A DNA stretch of 60,561 nucleotides, taken from contig NZ_JAAFGM010000020.1 of assembly GCF_012931985.1 (NCBI RefSeq), positions 1-60,561 of the forward strand. The letters are read 5' to 3'. Numbering within the stretch: position 1 is the first letter of the stretch; each line of letters starts with the position of its first letter. Shown in pieces: positions 1-10,344 of the stretch. The DNA comes from Candidatus Roseilinea sp. NK_OTU-006. GTDB lineage: Bacteria; Chloroflexota; Anaerolineae; J036; Brachytrichaceae. Made by a program: the position numbers and the translations under genes. The notes under the pieces are model-generated. The model worked only from the letters and a program-made list of their open reading frames with translations, was not told the origin of the DNA and did not search any database.

Positions 1-781
1 TGTGACGTAGTGGGCCGTGTCCCTTACCCAGGTCAGGAGCGTTTTCTAGCGCTTTCTGGATATATTTTTTTGCAAATAAAGTTGCTTCTGGCACGTCATA
101 TCCCATGGCAAGGAGGGCGGTAATAGCTGAAGATAATGTGCAGCCTGTTCCATGGGTATTCTTTGTGTGAATCCGTTTTTCCCTAAACTCTAGAACACTG
201 CCATTTGATATTAATAAGTCAATAGCCTCTTCCGTTTCTGCATGTCCTCCTTTCATCAAAACCCACTTAGGACCTTTTTTCAGTATTTCTTTTCCAGCTC
301 TAATTAAGTCATCTTTTGTATTGATCTTAATTTTGGCTATTATCTCCGCTTCGGGAATATTTGGAGTGACTACAAGAGAAATGGGCAGAAGTTTAGATAT
401 TAATGCATTTATTGCTTCATCTTGCAACAATTTGGCTCCACTTTTTGCAACCATCACTGGATCAATAACTAGATTTTTTACTTCAAATTCTTTTAGTGTT
501 CTGGCAACGGCTTCGATTGTTCCGGTGTTAAAAAGCATTCCCGTTTTGACGGCATCAGGTACTATATCTGCGAATACGGTTCTAATCTGTAATTCTACGA
601 ACTCAGGAGTAGCTGGAAATATTCCAGTAACTTCGAAGGTGTTTTGAGCAGTTAAAGCTGTTATGACACTCATTCCGTAAACGTCAAAAGCTTCAAAAGT
701 TTTTAGGTCAGCCTGAATGCCTGCACCTCCACTGGAATCACTACCAGCAATAGTAAGAGCAATACCCCTATAAGGTTTCAT
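1..781 (-). CDS. thiD: Hydroxymethylpyrimidine/phosphomethylpyrimidine kinase ThiD, 3' end off the window
   Basis: Phosphorylates HMP and HMP-P in the cytoplasm during thiamine synthesis. Translated on the minus strand, the protein opens with MKPYRGIALTIAGSDSSGGAG, the family's N-terminal substrate/nucleotide signature. It continues with DPVMVAKSGAKLL, TPNIPEAE, and KGGH followed by the anion-hole motif THGTGCTLSSAI, so it is a ribokinase-fold ThiD. About 260 codons are present and only the last few are missing beyond base 1. An AGGGGGA Shine-Dalgarno lies just before the ATG and overlaps the stop of the upstream ABC gene, so the two form an operon. The stretch is AT-rich, unlike everything right of about 1,375. 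Family call is firm; the host organism is not. Confidence 0.93.
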   Translation of the reverse strand, partial: MKPYRGIALTIAGSDSSGGAGIQADLKTFEAFDVYGMSVITALTAQNTFEVTGIFPATPEFVELQIRTVFADIVPDAVKTGMLFNTGTIEAVARTLKEFEVKNLVIDPVMVAKSGAKLLQDEAINALISKLLPISLVVTPNIPEAEIIAKIKINTKDDLIRAGKEILKKGPKWVLMKGGHAETEEAIDLLISNGSVLEFREKRIHTKNTHGTGCTLSSAITALLAMGYDVPEATLFAKKYIQKALENAPDLGKGHGPLRH

Positions 782-789
782 ATGTCCCC

Positions 790-1375
790 CTATACAATTT
801 CAGATTTTGCGAATTGTAACATGTATAGATGGTAGTACATTCCTTTCTTTCGGATCAGTGATTCATGGTTTCCTTCCTCAATTATCTTTCCGTCATATAT
901 AACGATGATTTTTGTGGCATCTTTAATAGTGGAAAGCCTATGGGCAATTACAATAGATGTTCTTCCTTTGAGGACTTTTTTAATCGCTTGCTGAATAAGC
1001 TTTTCTGTATAAGAATCTACATTTGCTGTGGCTTCGTCTAATATAAGTATCTTAGGATCAAAAGCCAGGGCTCTGGCGAAAGACAGAAGTTGTCTCTCGC
1101 CAACGGATAAGGATGCCCCCCGTTCACCCAATATTGTATCGTAACCTTTTTCAAGTCGGGAAATAAATGTGTCTGCATAAACATGTCTTGATGCTTCCAA
1201 TATTTTTTCTTCCGTGATTTTTTCATTAAAAAGCGAAATATTCTTTTTTAACTCACCGGAAAATATAAATACATCCTGAAGCACAAGCCCCATCTGAGAT
1301 CTTAGATAATCCAGGTCATGTTCTTCAATAGGTATGTCGTCGATTAAAATTTGGCCTTTCTGGTATGGATAGAAA
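790..1375 (-). CDS. ABC exporter, C-terminal half of the ATPase domain only (cut at the join)
   Basis: This is the C-terminal part of an MsbA/MdlB-type half transporter, an inner-membrane exporter fused to its ATPase. From N to C it shows the Q-loop (LVLQDVF), the signature LSVGERQ, Walker B (ILILDEATA), the D-loop (NVDS) and the H-loop (AHRLST). The Walker A motif and the whole membrane domain are missing. Homology stops at about FYPYQKG near 1,375, where the sequence changes to GC-rich DNA. The reading frame stays open further upstream only by chance, antisense to the PHP gene. The stop sits 8 bases before the thiD ATG. AT-rich like thiD. Substrate unknown. Confidence 0.88.
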
Positions 1376-1385
1376 CCAAAGAGTA
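1370..1385. other. Abrupt junction between AT-rich and GC-rich DNA
   Basis: Left of here the minus-strand ABC exporter runs toward its Walker A and is cut. Right of here a plus-strand PHP-domain protein begins in mid-gene with no start codon of its own. Two unrelated genes losing their 5' ends at the same point, together with a sudden change of base composition, is what an assembly chimera or an illegitimate recombination looks like. No integrase, insertion sequence or terminal repeat is visible at the join. Confidence 0.8.
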
Positions 1386-2202
1386 CAACATCAACGCAGA
1401 GGTTGCCCCGCTCGCGTCGAATCCGCACACGCTGACGCATGAGATTGCTCAGCGCGGCGGACTGACGTTCTTTGCACACCCAATTGAGTATGGTAGTCCG
1501 CTGAGCGACGACTTCGCTGCCATCCCCTGGGTGGACTGGGATGTGCAAGACAACACCGGCATTGAGATCTGGAACTACATGGCCGAATTCAAGGCTCGGC
1601 TGTGGAGTTGGCCGGCTGCGTTGTTCGGTGCGTTCTTCCCTTCGCTGGTGATCCGCGGCCCGTTCAAAGCCACGCTGCGCAAGTGGGATGAGCTGCTGCG
1701 CAACGGCCGACGCGTGGTCGCCATCGGCAATGCCGACGCGCATGGCGCGCCCTTCCAGATCGGCCCTATTCGGAAGATCATCTTCCCATACGATTATTTG
1801 TTTCGTTGCATCAACACACACCTGCTCATCGAACGGCCATTGACGCAGGACGTTGCGCAAGATAAACGCATGATCTACGACGCGTTGCGAGCCGGGCGCT
1901 GCTTCGTCGCGTATGATCTGGCCGGCTGCGCCCGAGGCTTCACGTTCACGGCGCGCAGCAGCGCAGCGCAAGCGACGATGGGTGAAACGTTGCATCGGCA
2001 TGGCGCGACGCGCTTTGAGGTGCGCTGCCCAGGCATCGGTTTCGTCACACTGAAACACAACGGGCGAACCGTAGCAAGGAAGCTGGGCAAGTCGCTGGAG
2101 TACACCAGCGTCGCGCCGGGCGCTTATCGCGTCGAAGTGCGGCGCTTCTTTCGCGGCTGGTGGCGCGGCTGGATTTACAGCAATCCGATCTACGTCCGCT
2201 GA
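1378..2202 (+). CDS. PHP-domain metal-dependent phosphoesterase, 5' part missing
   Basis: The readable part, about 274 codons, has the C-terminal half of a PHP (polymerase and histidinol phosphatase) domain: a TFFAHPIE metal-ligand segment, a GIEIWN strand and a GNADAHG motif. A beta-rich C-terminal part follows that ends in YSNPIYVR, the usual ending of stand-alone PHP proteins with a C-terminal immunoglobulin-like domain. The N-terminal HxH metal motif is absent because the gene is interrupted at the composition junction. The TTG at 1351 that would open the frame lies in the foreign sequence and is not a real start. It is convergent with gltB. Substrate unknown. Confidence 0.8.
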   Translation, partial: KEYNINAEVAPLASNPHTLTHEIAQRGGLTFFAHPIEYGSPLSDDFAAIPWVDWDVQDNTGIEIWNYMAEFKARLWSWPAALFGAFFPSLVIRGPFKATLRKWDELLRNGRRVVAIGNADAHGAPFQIGPIRKIIFPYDYLFRCINTHLLIERPLTQDVAQDKRMIYDALRAGRCFVAYDLAGCARGFTFTARSSAAQATMGETLHRHGATRFEVRCPGIGFVTLKHNGRTVARKLGKSLEYTSVAPGAYRVEVRRFFRGWWRGWIYSNPIYVR

Positions 2203-2266
2203 ACGCCGATTCAGGTAAGGCTGGGTGGGCCGAGCCAAGGCGATGCCCTGGCCTGCCCTAAGCGCA

Positions 2267-5200
2267 TCACGTCTGTTGAAAGTCCGAGAACTCGTTGATG
2301 GCCTCAATTTCGGCAACGCGATCCTTGGGCAGCACGCGCCGGAACGACAGGGACGCCTCTTCCCAATTGGTCAGCAGTTCGCGGGCGCGCGGGCTATTGG
2401 TGAGCTCGTAGTGCCGGCGCAGCAGACTCTTCACCAGCTTCTTCATGCCGGGGTGGGTCAGACGATCCACATCCACCAGCTCGGTGTTACAACGGTTGAC
2501 GAAGGTGCCGTCGGGATCGTAGACGAAGGCCATGCCGCCGGTCATGCCGGCAGCGAAGTTTCGACCGGTCGTCCCCAGCACCACGACGACCCCGGCGGTC
2601 ATGTATTCGCAGGCATGCTCGCCCACGCCTTCCACGACGCCGCACGCGCCACTGTTGCGCACCGCGAAGCGCTCGCCGGCGCGTCCGGCGGCGAACAGCG
2701 CGCCGCCCGTCGCGCCATAGAGCGCCGTGTTCCCCAAGATATGGTTATCCGCCCAGACGTAGGTCACTTCGGGGAAGGGACGAATCGAGATTTCGCCGCC
2801 GCGCATGCCCTTGCCGACGTAGTCGTTGGCTGCGCCGACTAAATGCAGGCGCATGCCGTTGGTGGTGAATGCGCCGAAGCTTTGGCCGGCATAGCCTCGG
2901 AAGCTGATCTCGACGGTGCCGGGCGGCAGGCCGCCATCGTAGTACTTCTTTGTGATTTCGCCGCTCAACCGCGCGCCGATGCTGCGATCCTGATTGCGGA
3001 TGGTGTAATGCAGCTTGATCGGCCACTGCTGGTCAATGGCGGTGCGCGCGTCCTGCACGATCATCTCGTTTAGCGCATTGCGCGGATATTGCGGCGCCGG
3101 CTCGCTGTGGCGCAGCGGGCGATCCCTCGGCGGCACAACGTTCAGGCTGCGCAGAGTGAGCATCTCCTCGCGGTGGCGCACCGGCAGCGCTTCGTGCGAC
3201 GAGGGCGAGCGCTTAGCGATCAGGTCGGAGCGGCCGATGATCTCGTCGAGCGAGCGATAGCCCATCTGCGCCAGACGCTCGCGCACGTCCTGCGCGACAT
3301 ACAGCAGATACGCCATGACGTGCTCCGGCTTGCCCTCAAACTTGAGGCGCAACTCCGGCTTCTGGGTCGCCACGCCCGTCGGACAGGTATTCAGGTGACA
3401 CACCCGCGCCATGATGCAGCCTTCGGCGATGAGCGCGGCGGTGCCAAACGAATACTCGTCCGCGCCCAGCAACGCCGCGATAATCACGTCGCGCCCGGTG
3501 CGCAGGCCGCCGTCGGCGCGCAGGCGCACGCGGCTGCGCAGGTTATTCTCCAGCAGCGTCTGCTGCGTCTCGGCCAAACCGATCTCCCAGGGCATCCCGG
3601 CGTTCTTGATCGAACTCAGCGGCGATGCGCCCGTGCCGCCGCTGTGGCCGCTGATCAGCACAATATCGGCCATCGCTTTGACGACGCCAGCCGCGATGGT
3701 GCCTACGCCGGCTTGGGCCACCAGCTTCACGCTCACTTTGGCGTCTGGGTTGATCTGCTTCAGATCGTAGATGAGCTGCGCCAGGTCCTCAATCGAGTAA
3801 ATGTCATGGTGGGGGGGCGGCGAGATCAGCGCCACGCCGGGCACGGTGTGACGCACGCGGGCGATCAGCGCGGTCACCTTGTGGCCAGGGATCTGGCCAC
3901 CCTCACCGGGCTTACTGCCTTGCGCCATTTTGATCTGCAACTCAGCAGCGCTCAGCAGATAGGCCGGCGTTACGCCAAAGCGGCCGGATGCCACCTGCTT
4001 GATGCCGCTGTTGCCCTCCTCCATGAAGCGCCGCGCTTCTTCGCCGCCCTCACCGCTGTTGCTGAGACCGCCCAGCCGCGTCATGGCAATCGCCAGCGTC
4101 TCGTGCGCCTCCGGCGAGAGCGCACCGAGGGACATCGCCGCCGTGCTGAAGCGCGCCAGGATGCTGCTGAGCGGCTCGACTTCGTCAATTGGAATCGGCG
4201 CGCGATCGGAGCGAATCGCCATCAAATCGCGCGGCTCGATCGGCTGGCCGTTCGGCTCGAACAGGTTGGCGAATTCCTTATACAGCGCATAACCCCGCTG
4301 GAAATTGCCGTTGAGCGTGAAGGTCTTGACCTTTGTGCGTGCGATGCCGGTGACCTGCTCGGTCTCGCCGGTGTAGTCGAAGATGTTGCCCAGGCGCACG
4401 GCTTTCTGAAGGGCATGCACCGCTTTCTGCGAGTACCCATGCGGCTCACCACCGGCGCGTTCCTTATAGAAGCCGGGATGATCCAGTTTCAATTGAGAAT
4501 TGAGAATTGAGAACTCGGAATTAGCATTTGCAGGCGTGCTTCCATTCTCAATTCTCAATTCTTCATTCTCAATTCGCCGATAGGCGTTGGCGTGCCACTG
4601 CAGCACGACCTGCTCGATCTCGTCGAAGCCAATGCCACCGATGCGCGATGGCGTGCCGGTAAAGCATACTTCGATCAGCTCGGGTGCCAGGCCGACTGCT
4701 TCAAAGATCTGCGCGCCGGTGTAGGCATCCACGCTCGCGATGCCCATCTTGGACATGACTTTCAGGATGCCCTTTTCGACGGCCTTGATGTAGCGCCTGA
4801 CTACCTCGCTTTCGCTCAACGACTTATCGCGCACCCGGCCGCGTTGCACCGCTTCGCGCGCCGTATCCAGCGCCAAGTAGGGGTTGATCGCGCTGGCGCC
4901 ATAGCCGAGCAGCACAGCGAAGTGATGCACTTCGCGCGCCTCCCCACTCTCCACAACTAAGCTGGCCCGGCTGCGCAGCCCTCGGCGCATAAGGTGGTGG
5001 TGCACTGCGCCTACGGCCAACAAAGCCGGGATAACGGCGCGCTGGGGGCCGGTCTTCTTATCACTCAGGATCAGGATGCTGGCGCCAAACTGGACGGCGC
5101 GTTCGGCGTCGTCGCATAGCTTGCGCACCGCACGCTCCAGCGCACACTCCCGACTCTCCAATTCCGCGTCAAGAGCGAGAACAGGGGGGGCGAGCGTCGG

Positions 5201-7039
5201 CACAGGAAAGGTCGCATCCAGCACCACTGACTGGAACGCGGGGTCGTCCAGGTTCTGCAGCGCCTTAAGCTCCTCGTTGGAAAGCACCGGGCTGTTCAAC
5301 CGGACGAGGTGAGCCAGCTCTTCGGTCTCGGCCAGCAGGTTGCCGCGCCGGCCCAGCAGCACGCGCAGGCTCATCACCTGGTCCTCGCGCAAGTGGTCAA
5401 TCGGCGGGTTCGTCACCTCGGCAAAGCGCTGCTTGAAGTAGTTGAACAGCGGACGCGGCTTGGGTGAAAGCACCGCGTGCGGTGTGTCATCGCCCATCGA
5501 GCCAACCGGCTCAGTGCCGTCCTCGAACATGGTCTTGATCACCAACGTCAGCTCTTCGCTGGTCCAACCGAACTGCGCTTGTTTGACGAGCAGCGCGTCG
5601 GAGTTGACCACGGGCTGTTCGATCACAATCTGCGCCACTTCCTCCAGGCGCACGCGCTGGCGCGAAGCCCATTCGCGATACGGCTTTCGCGAGGCAAGCC
5701 CCTTGAGGATTTCATCGTTGGTGAACAACCGGCGCGCTTGTAAATCGGCGCAGATCATTTGGCCGGGGCCCAGTTTGCCGTTGACGAGGATGCGCTCCGG
5801 CTCCACATCCAGCGCGCCGATTTCGCTGCCAGCGTAGACCAGCCCATCCTTGGTCTGCAAGTAGCGCGCCGGGCGCAGGCCGTTGCGATCGAGCGCCAAA
5901 CCAATCAGCGTCCCATCGCTAAAGACGATGGAGGCCGGGCCATCCCACGGCTCCATGAGCGCGGCATGGTAGCGGAAGAAACCTTTCACCGCCGGCGAGA
6001 GGTCGGGATCCTTCTCCCACGCTTGCGGAATGCACATCTTGACCGCATGGCGAATGTCTCGCCCGCCCAGGGTGAGCAACTCGATCACGTTATCCAGCCG
6101 GCCGGTGTCGCTGCTGGTCACGTCCACGATCGGTTTGAGGTGCTCAATCTCGCTGCCCCAGATCGGCGAGTTCAGCTCCGGCTCGCGCGCGCGCATCCAG
6201 TTCTGATTGCCTTCCACGGTGTTGATCTCGCCGTTGTGGCACAGGAAACGGAACGGCTGCGCCTTCTCCCAACTGGGAAAGGTGTTGGTCGAGTAGCGTT
6301 GGTGAAAGATCACGTGCGAGACCTTGAAGTCGGGATCGTTGAGGTCAATGTAGAAGCGGCGCAGTTGCGTGGCCGAAACGAGCGCTTTGTACACCAGCGT
6401 CCGGCACGAGAACGAACAGATGTAAAAACCCTCGATGCCGGCAGCCTGAACGGCGTTTTCGATGCGGCGCCGCACCAGGTAGAGCTGTTGATCGAACTCA
6501 AGTTCGGTGCGGAAGCCATAAGGGCGCTCAACGATGACTTGTTGGATGTCGGGCAGCATCTCCAACGCGCGCTTGCCCAGCACATTGGGTTCGTGCATCA
6601 CGGTGCGCCACATCAGCACCTGAAGCTCGCGCCGCTCCAGCTCCGCCGCGATGATTTCTCTCGTGCGCGCGTTGGCGTTTGCATCGCGCGGGAGGAACAT
6701 CATGCCCACGGCCACGTCGCCGGGGCGATGCGCCTGCTGACCGATGCGCTCCAGTTCGCGATTGATGAGCGTGCTGGGGAGTGAGCACAGCACACCGGCG
6801 CCGTCGCCGCTCTTGCCGTCGGCGTCCAGCGCGCCGCGATGCGCCAGGCGCTCCAGACACTTCAATCCATCATCCAGAATCTTGTGAGTCGGGCGGCCGG
6901 AGAGATCGGCCAGGAAGCCAATGCCGCACGCGTCGTGCTCGAAGCGCGCATCGTAAAGCGGCGCACATGCTCCCTGACGGTCGCCCCCCATTGCGTATGG
7001 GCGTCTACACGACGTACACTGATCACCCTGATTGTCCAT
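2267..7039 (-). CDS. gltB: Glutamate synthase, large (alpha) subunit
   Basis: Makes glutamate from glutamine and 2-oxoglutarate. The order is: class II glutamine amidotransferase with its nucleophile in DACGIGF (Cys38 from this start, the usual mature N-terminus after propeptide removal), central domain, FMN-binding synthase domain with the KPGEGGQ loop and GHSGGTGASP, the 3Fe-4S cysteines in CIMARVCHLNTCPTG, and the C-terminal beta-helix with repeated GG motifs. I chose the ATG at 7039 because GAGGG lies 8 bases upstream; the frame is open to an ATG at 7111. No gltD lies next to it, so the electron-donating small subunit must be elsewhere or a ferredoxin serves. An in-frame palindromic insertion lies near residues 822-850. 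Confidence 0.96.
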   Translation of the reverse strand: MDNQGDQCTSCRRPYAMGGDRQGACAPLYDARFEHDACGIGFLADLSGRPTHKILDDGLKCLERLAHRGALDADGKSGDGAGVLCSLPSTLINRELERIGQQAHRPGDVAVGMMFLPRDANANARTREIIAAELERRELQVLMWRTVMHEPNVLGKRALEMLPDIQQVIVERPYGFRTELEFDQQLYLVRRRIENAVQAAGIEGFYICSFSCRTLVYKALVSATQLRRFYIDLNDPDFKVSHVIFHQRYSTNTFPSWEKAQPFRFLCHNGEINTVEGNQNWMRAREPELNSPIWGSEIEHLKPIVDVTSSDTGRLDNVIELLTLGGRDIRHAVKMCIPQAWEKDPDLSPAVKGFFRYHAALMEPWDGPASIVFSDGTLIGLALDRNGLRPARYLQTKDGLVYAGSEIGALDVEPERILVNGKLGPGQMICADLQARRLFTNDEILKGLASRKPYREWASRQRVRLEEVAQIVIEQPVVNSDALLVKQAQFGWTSEELTLVIKTMFEDGTEPVGSMGDDTPHAVLSPKPRPLFNYFKQRFAEVTNPPIDHLREDQVMSLRVLLGRRGNLLAETEELAHLVRLNSPVLSNEELKALQNLDDPAFQSVVLDATFPVPTLAPPVLALDAELESRECALERAVRKLCDDAERAVQFGASILILSDKKTGPQRAVIPALLAVGAVHHHLMRRGLRSRASLVVESGEAREVHHFAVLLGYGASAINPYLALDTAREAVQRGRVRDKSLSESEVVRRYIKAVEKGILKVMSKMGIASVDAYTGAQIFEAVGLAPELIEVCFTGTPSRIGGIGFDEIEQVVLQWHANAYRRIENEELRIENGSTPANANSEFSILNSQLKLDHPGFYKERAGGEPHGYSQKAVHALQKAVRLGNIFDYTGETEQVTGIARTKVKTFTLNGNFQRGYALYKEFANLFEPNGQPIEPRDLMAIRSDRAPIPIDEVEPLSSILARFSTAAMSLGALSPEAHETLAIAMTRLGGLSNSGEGGEEARRFMEEGNSGIKQVASGRFGVTPAYLLSAAELQIKMAQGSKPGEGGQIPGHKVTALIARVRHTVPGVALISPPPHHDIYSIEDLAQLIYDLKQINPDAKVSVKLVAQAGVGTIAAGVVKAMADIVLISGHSGGTGASPLSSIKNAGMPWEIGLAETQQTLLENNLRSRVRLRADGGLRTGRDVIIAALLGADEYSFGTAALIAEGCIMARVCHLNTCPTGVATQKPELRLKFEGKPEHVMAYLLYVAQDVRERLAQMGYRSLDEIIGRSDLIAKRSPSSHEALPVRHREEMLTLRSLNVVPPRDRPLRHSEPAPQYPRNALNEMIVQDARTAIDQQWPIKLHYTIRNQDRSIGARLSGEITKKYYDGGLPPGTVEISFRGYAGQSFGAFTTNGMRLHLVGAANDYVGKGMRGGEISIRPFPEVTYVWADNHILGNTALYGATGGALFAAGRAGERFAVRNSGACGVVEGVGEHACEYMTAGVVVVLGTTGRNFAAGMTGGMAFVYDPDGTFVNRCNTELVDVDRLTHPGMKKLVKSLLRRHYELTNSPRARELLTNWEEASLSFRRVLPKDRVAEIEAINEFSDFQQT
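4491..4574. repeat. Palindromic repeat element inserted in frame inside gltB
   Basis: The left arm (4491-4514) is built of AATTGAG/GAATTGAG units and the right arm (4544-4574) of their reverse complement (ATTCTCAATT units), with a GC-richer centre between them. It is AT-rich inside a GC-rich gene. On the coding strand it adds RIENEELRIENG then NSEFSILNSQLK, in frame and without stops. It lies between the central domain and the FMN synthase domain of GltB, a place where extra residues could be tolerated. Its behaviour resembles the palindromic elements known inside Rickettsia genes, although the sequence is different. Confidence 0.85.
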
Positions 7040-7747
7040 CCCTGGTTCCCTCTGCGATAACAAAAAGAGCGACGTTTGCGCCGCTCCCTCGCTTGTGTCA
7101 CACATAGACACGCTATGCTGAAGTCCGCAGTGCTAACAGTTCGGCCATATCCCCGCGAGCCAAACTGTGGATGACGCACGCGAGTCGCAAACATGCGAAA
7201 CAGCCGTCACCCGCGTTCGATGAGCGACAGCCGGATGAACCGCTTCGTGGCGTTCATACACTAAGTGTTTTACAAAAGCATACGCGATAACCTCGCGTTG
7301 TCAAGAGACCGCGCTCGCTCGTGCGCTCAGTGGCATCCGTCACATGAGTTTTGGGCAAGTTGCTCAGGTCAGGACACGCAACAGGCCCGCGCGCTGCCTC
7401 AGCGCCGGAACGCGGGTGCGCTGCGGAAGGGGCGTTGTGGGGGCGCCCGTGAGGCGCGCGGTCAACCGCGGGCAGTTGAAGTTGCAACTGCGCGTTGAGC
7501 ACGCGGTACGATCCGCTTAGGTATCCCAGCGCGTCACTTGCAAGGACGAGATTACACCCGCCGTGTGACAGTCACCGCTCTCAGGGCTCTCAGCGCCAAT
7601 ATCCCACACGATATCCCACACGCGATGTGGGATAACCATCTGCAACGCACTGGCGCGTCGGAGCGAAGGGCAAGCGCGTCCCCTACGCAAAATCGGCCCG
7701 GCGCCCCTGACAATCGCCGGCCGCCGAGCCGGCGCCACAACGTGCGA
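7040..7747. other. Gene-free stretch upstream of gltB
   Basis: About 700 bases without a recognisable gene. It should hold the gltB promoter (minus strand). I could not place clear -35/-10 boxes or a riboswitch. The only striking structure is the repeated ATATCCCACACG motif, listed separately. Short open frames here look like chance frames with Arg/Ala-rich translations. Confidence 0.5.
7599..7636. promoter_or_regulatory. Direct plus inverted repeats of ATATCCCACACG, possible operator
   Basis: ATATCCCACACG occurs twice in tandem (7599-7610 and 7611-7622), followed at once by an inverted copy reading GATGTGGGATAAC (7625-7637). Three half-sites at a regular 12-base pitch suggest a protein-binding site between the divergent gltB upstream region and the CrtA-like gene. 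The binding protein is unknown. Confidence 0.45.
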
Positions 7748-8449
7748 TCATTCAGCATCACGCGCTCGCGCCAGCGGCTCATCACTGCGCCAAGTTCCCT
7801 CGGCCGAGAGCGGTTTGAAGCGCACGAAGAGGTCTTCGGCGTACCACGATTCGTTGCGCGCGCACCGGATCGCTTCGGCATGCGCTGGCTGGCGATAGGC
7901 AAACGCGCGCATGTCGGCATCCGAACGCCACAGGCTGAAGGTCGCCTGGCGCGCCACCGGCGCCTCGCCGATGCCGACGGACAACACCAGGCCAGGCACG
8001 CCGACGAGCGTTCGGTTTATATCGGGCACGTGCGACCAGAACGCGGCCAAACGGCGCCATCGGATGGTGGCGCGCGTCAGCACACAGAGCGGCCCACCAT
8101 CCGGTGAGGCAACCGGCCGAAAGGGGTTGATGCCCGACCAAGCACCACGCGACTGAATCACGACCATGCGCACAGTCCACACTTCGTCGGCGTGGCGACG
8201 AAAGCGACGCATCACCGGCGCGCCGTCGAAGAATGCATCCGCGCATTCAGACGATGCCCACACCGCCAGCAAGCCATAGGCGCCGAGGTCGGGGCGCAGG
8301 CTAAAGCCATCGCCGACGCCGAGCAGCTTCCAAAAACGCAGTCCGGGGATGCGGCGCAACGCCGGACGCGCGAACGCCATTTGGGTCATCATCCAAATGC
8401 GCGCCGCGCCGGTGAACCGCATTAGGGTGAGCGATGTGAGCGAACACAT
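7748..8449 (-). CDS. Spheroidene monooxygenase (CrtA)-like protein
   Basis: About 233 residues, the length of the CrtA family. Recognisable family blocks in order are RFTGAARIWMMTQM near the N-terminus, GLRFWKLLGVGDGF, a long LAVW strand, an RWSG-like AWSGINPF, LTRATIRWRRLAAFWSHVPD, a GIGEAPVARQATFSLW block and, near the end, ARNESWYAEDLFVRFKPLSAEGTW. CrtA adds keto groups to acyclic carotenoids and binds haem. No other carotenoid gene is near, so the substrate here is open. Start taken at 8449; no strong ribosome-binding site is visible. The last residues overlap nothing. Confidence 0.78.
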   Translation of the reverse strand: MCSLTSLTLMRFTGAARIWMMTQMAFARPALRRIPGLRFWKLLGVGDGFSLRPDLGAYGLLAVWASSECADAFFDGAPVMRRFRRHADEVWTVRMVVIQSRGAWSGINPFRPVASPDGGPLCVLTRATIRWRRLAAFWSHVPDINRTLVGVPGLVLSVGIGEAPVARQATFSLWRSDADMRAFAYRQPAHAEAIRCARNESWYAEDLFVRFKPLSAEGTWRSDEPLARARDAE

Positions 8450-8470
8450 CGTGTAAAATTATCCCCCCAC

Positions 8471-8557
8471 GGAGAGGTAGCATAGCCCGGTCTAATGCGC
8501 GCGCCTGGAGAGCGCGTGGGCCGAAAGGCCTCGCAGGTTCAAATCCTGTCCTCTCCG
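8471..8557 (+). tRNA. tRNA-Ser, anticodon GGA
   Basis: Seven-pair acceptor stem GGAGAGG/CCTCTCC, D arm closed by GCAT/ATGC, anticodon stem CGCGC/GCGCG with loop CTGGAGA (anticodon GGA, reads UCC/UCU), and a long variable arm (GGGCC-GAAA-GGCC) as expected of a class II serine tRNA. The T arm has GTTCAAATC. CCA is not encoded. Discriminator base G. Confidence 0.96.
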
Positions 8558-8569
8558 CTGGAAAAGCGA

Positions 8570-8604
8570 AACCAGGCTTCTGGCGAAGCCTGGTTCTTGT
8601 TTTT
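8570..8604 (+). terminator. Rho-independent terminator after tRNA-Ser
   Basis: Perfect 11-pair stem AACCAGGCTTC/GAAGCCTGGTT with loop TGGC, followed by CTTGTTTTT. It ends the tRNA transcript. The same hairpin lies just downstream of groEL on the other strand, where a weaker T-run (CGCTTTTCC) follows, so it may work in both directions. Confidence 0.88.
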
Positions 8605-8620
8605 AACCTGGTTCTCGCGC

Positions 8621-10267
<1,647 letters not shown>

Positions 10268-10287
10268 CTAAATCAGTTGGTGATTCA

Positions 10288-10334
10288 GTAATCGGTGAGG
10301 GGTAACCGGCGCATCACGGACGACCGCCGATTAC
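10288..10334 (-). other. Stem-loop between groES and groEL
   Basis: GTAATCGG (10288-10295) pairs with CCGATTAC (10327-10334) in the 89-base spacer of the operon. Such spacer hairpins often mark an mRNA processing or stability site in groESL operons. No T-run follows, so it is not a terminator. The role is inferred. Confidence 0.4.
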
Positions 10335-10344
10335 AGCCTACGAA

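Noticed and set aside
1376-2316. Open minus frame continuing the ABC transporter through the PHP gene
   Set aside because: It is antisense to the PHP coding region, with an Arg/Ala-rich translation lacking any ABC feature. Open by chance in GC-rich DNA.
3089-4510. Long plus-strand open frame of 473 codons inside gltB
   Set aside because: Antisense shadow of gltB; translation rich in Arg/His/Gln without domains.
5759-6784. Plus-strand open frame of 341 codons inside gltB
   Set aside because: Antisense shadow of the amidotransferase domain.
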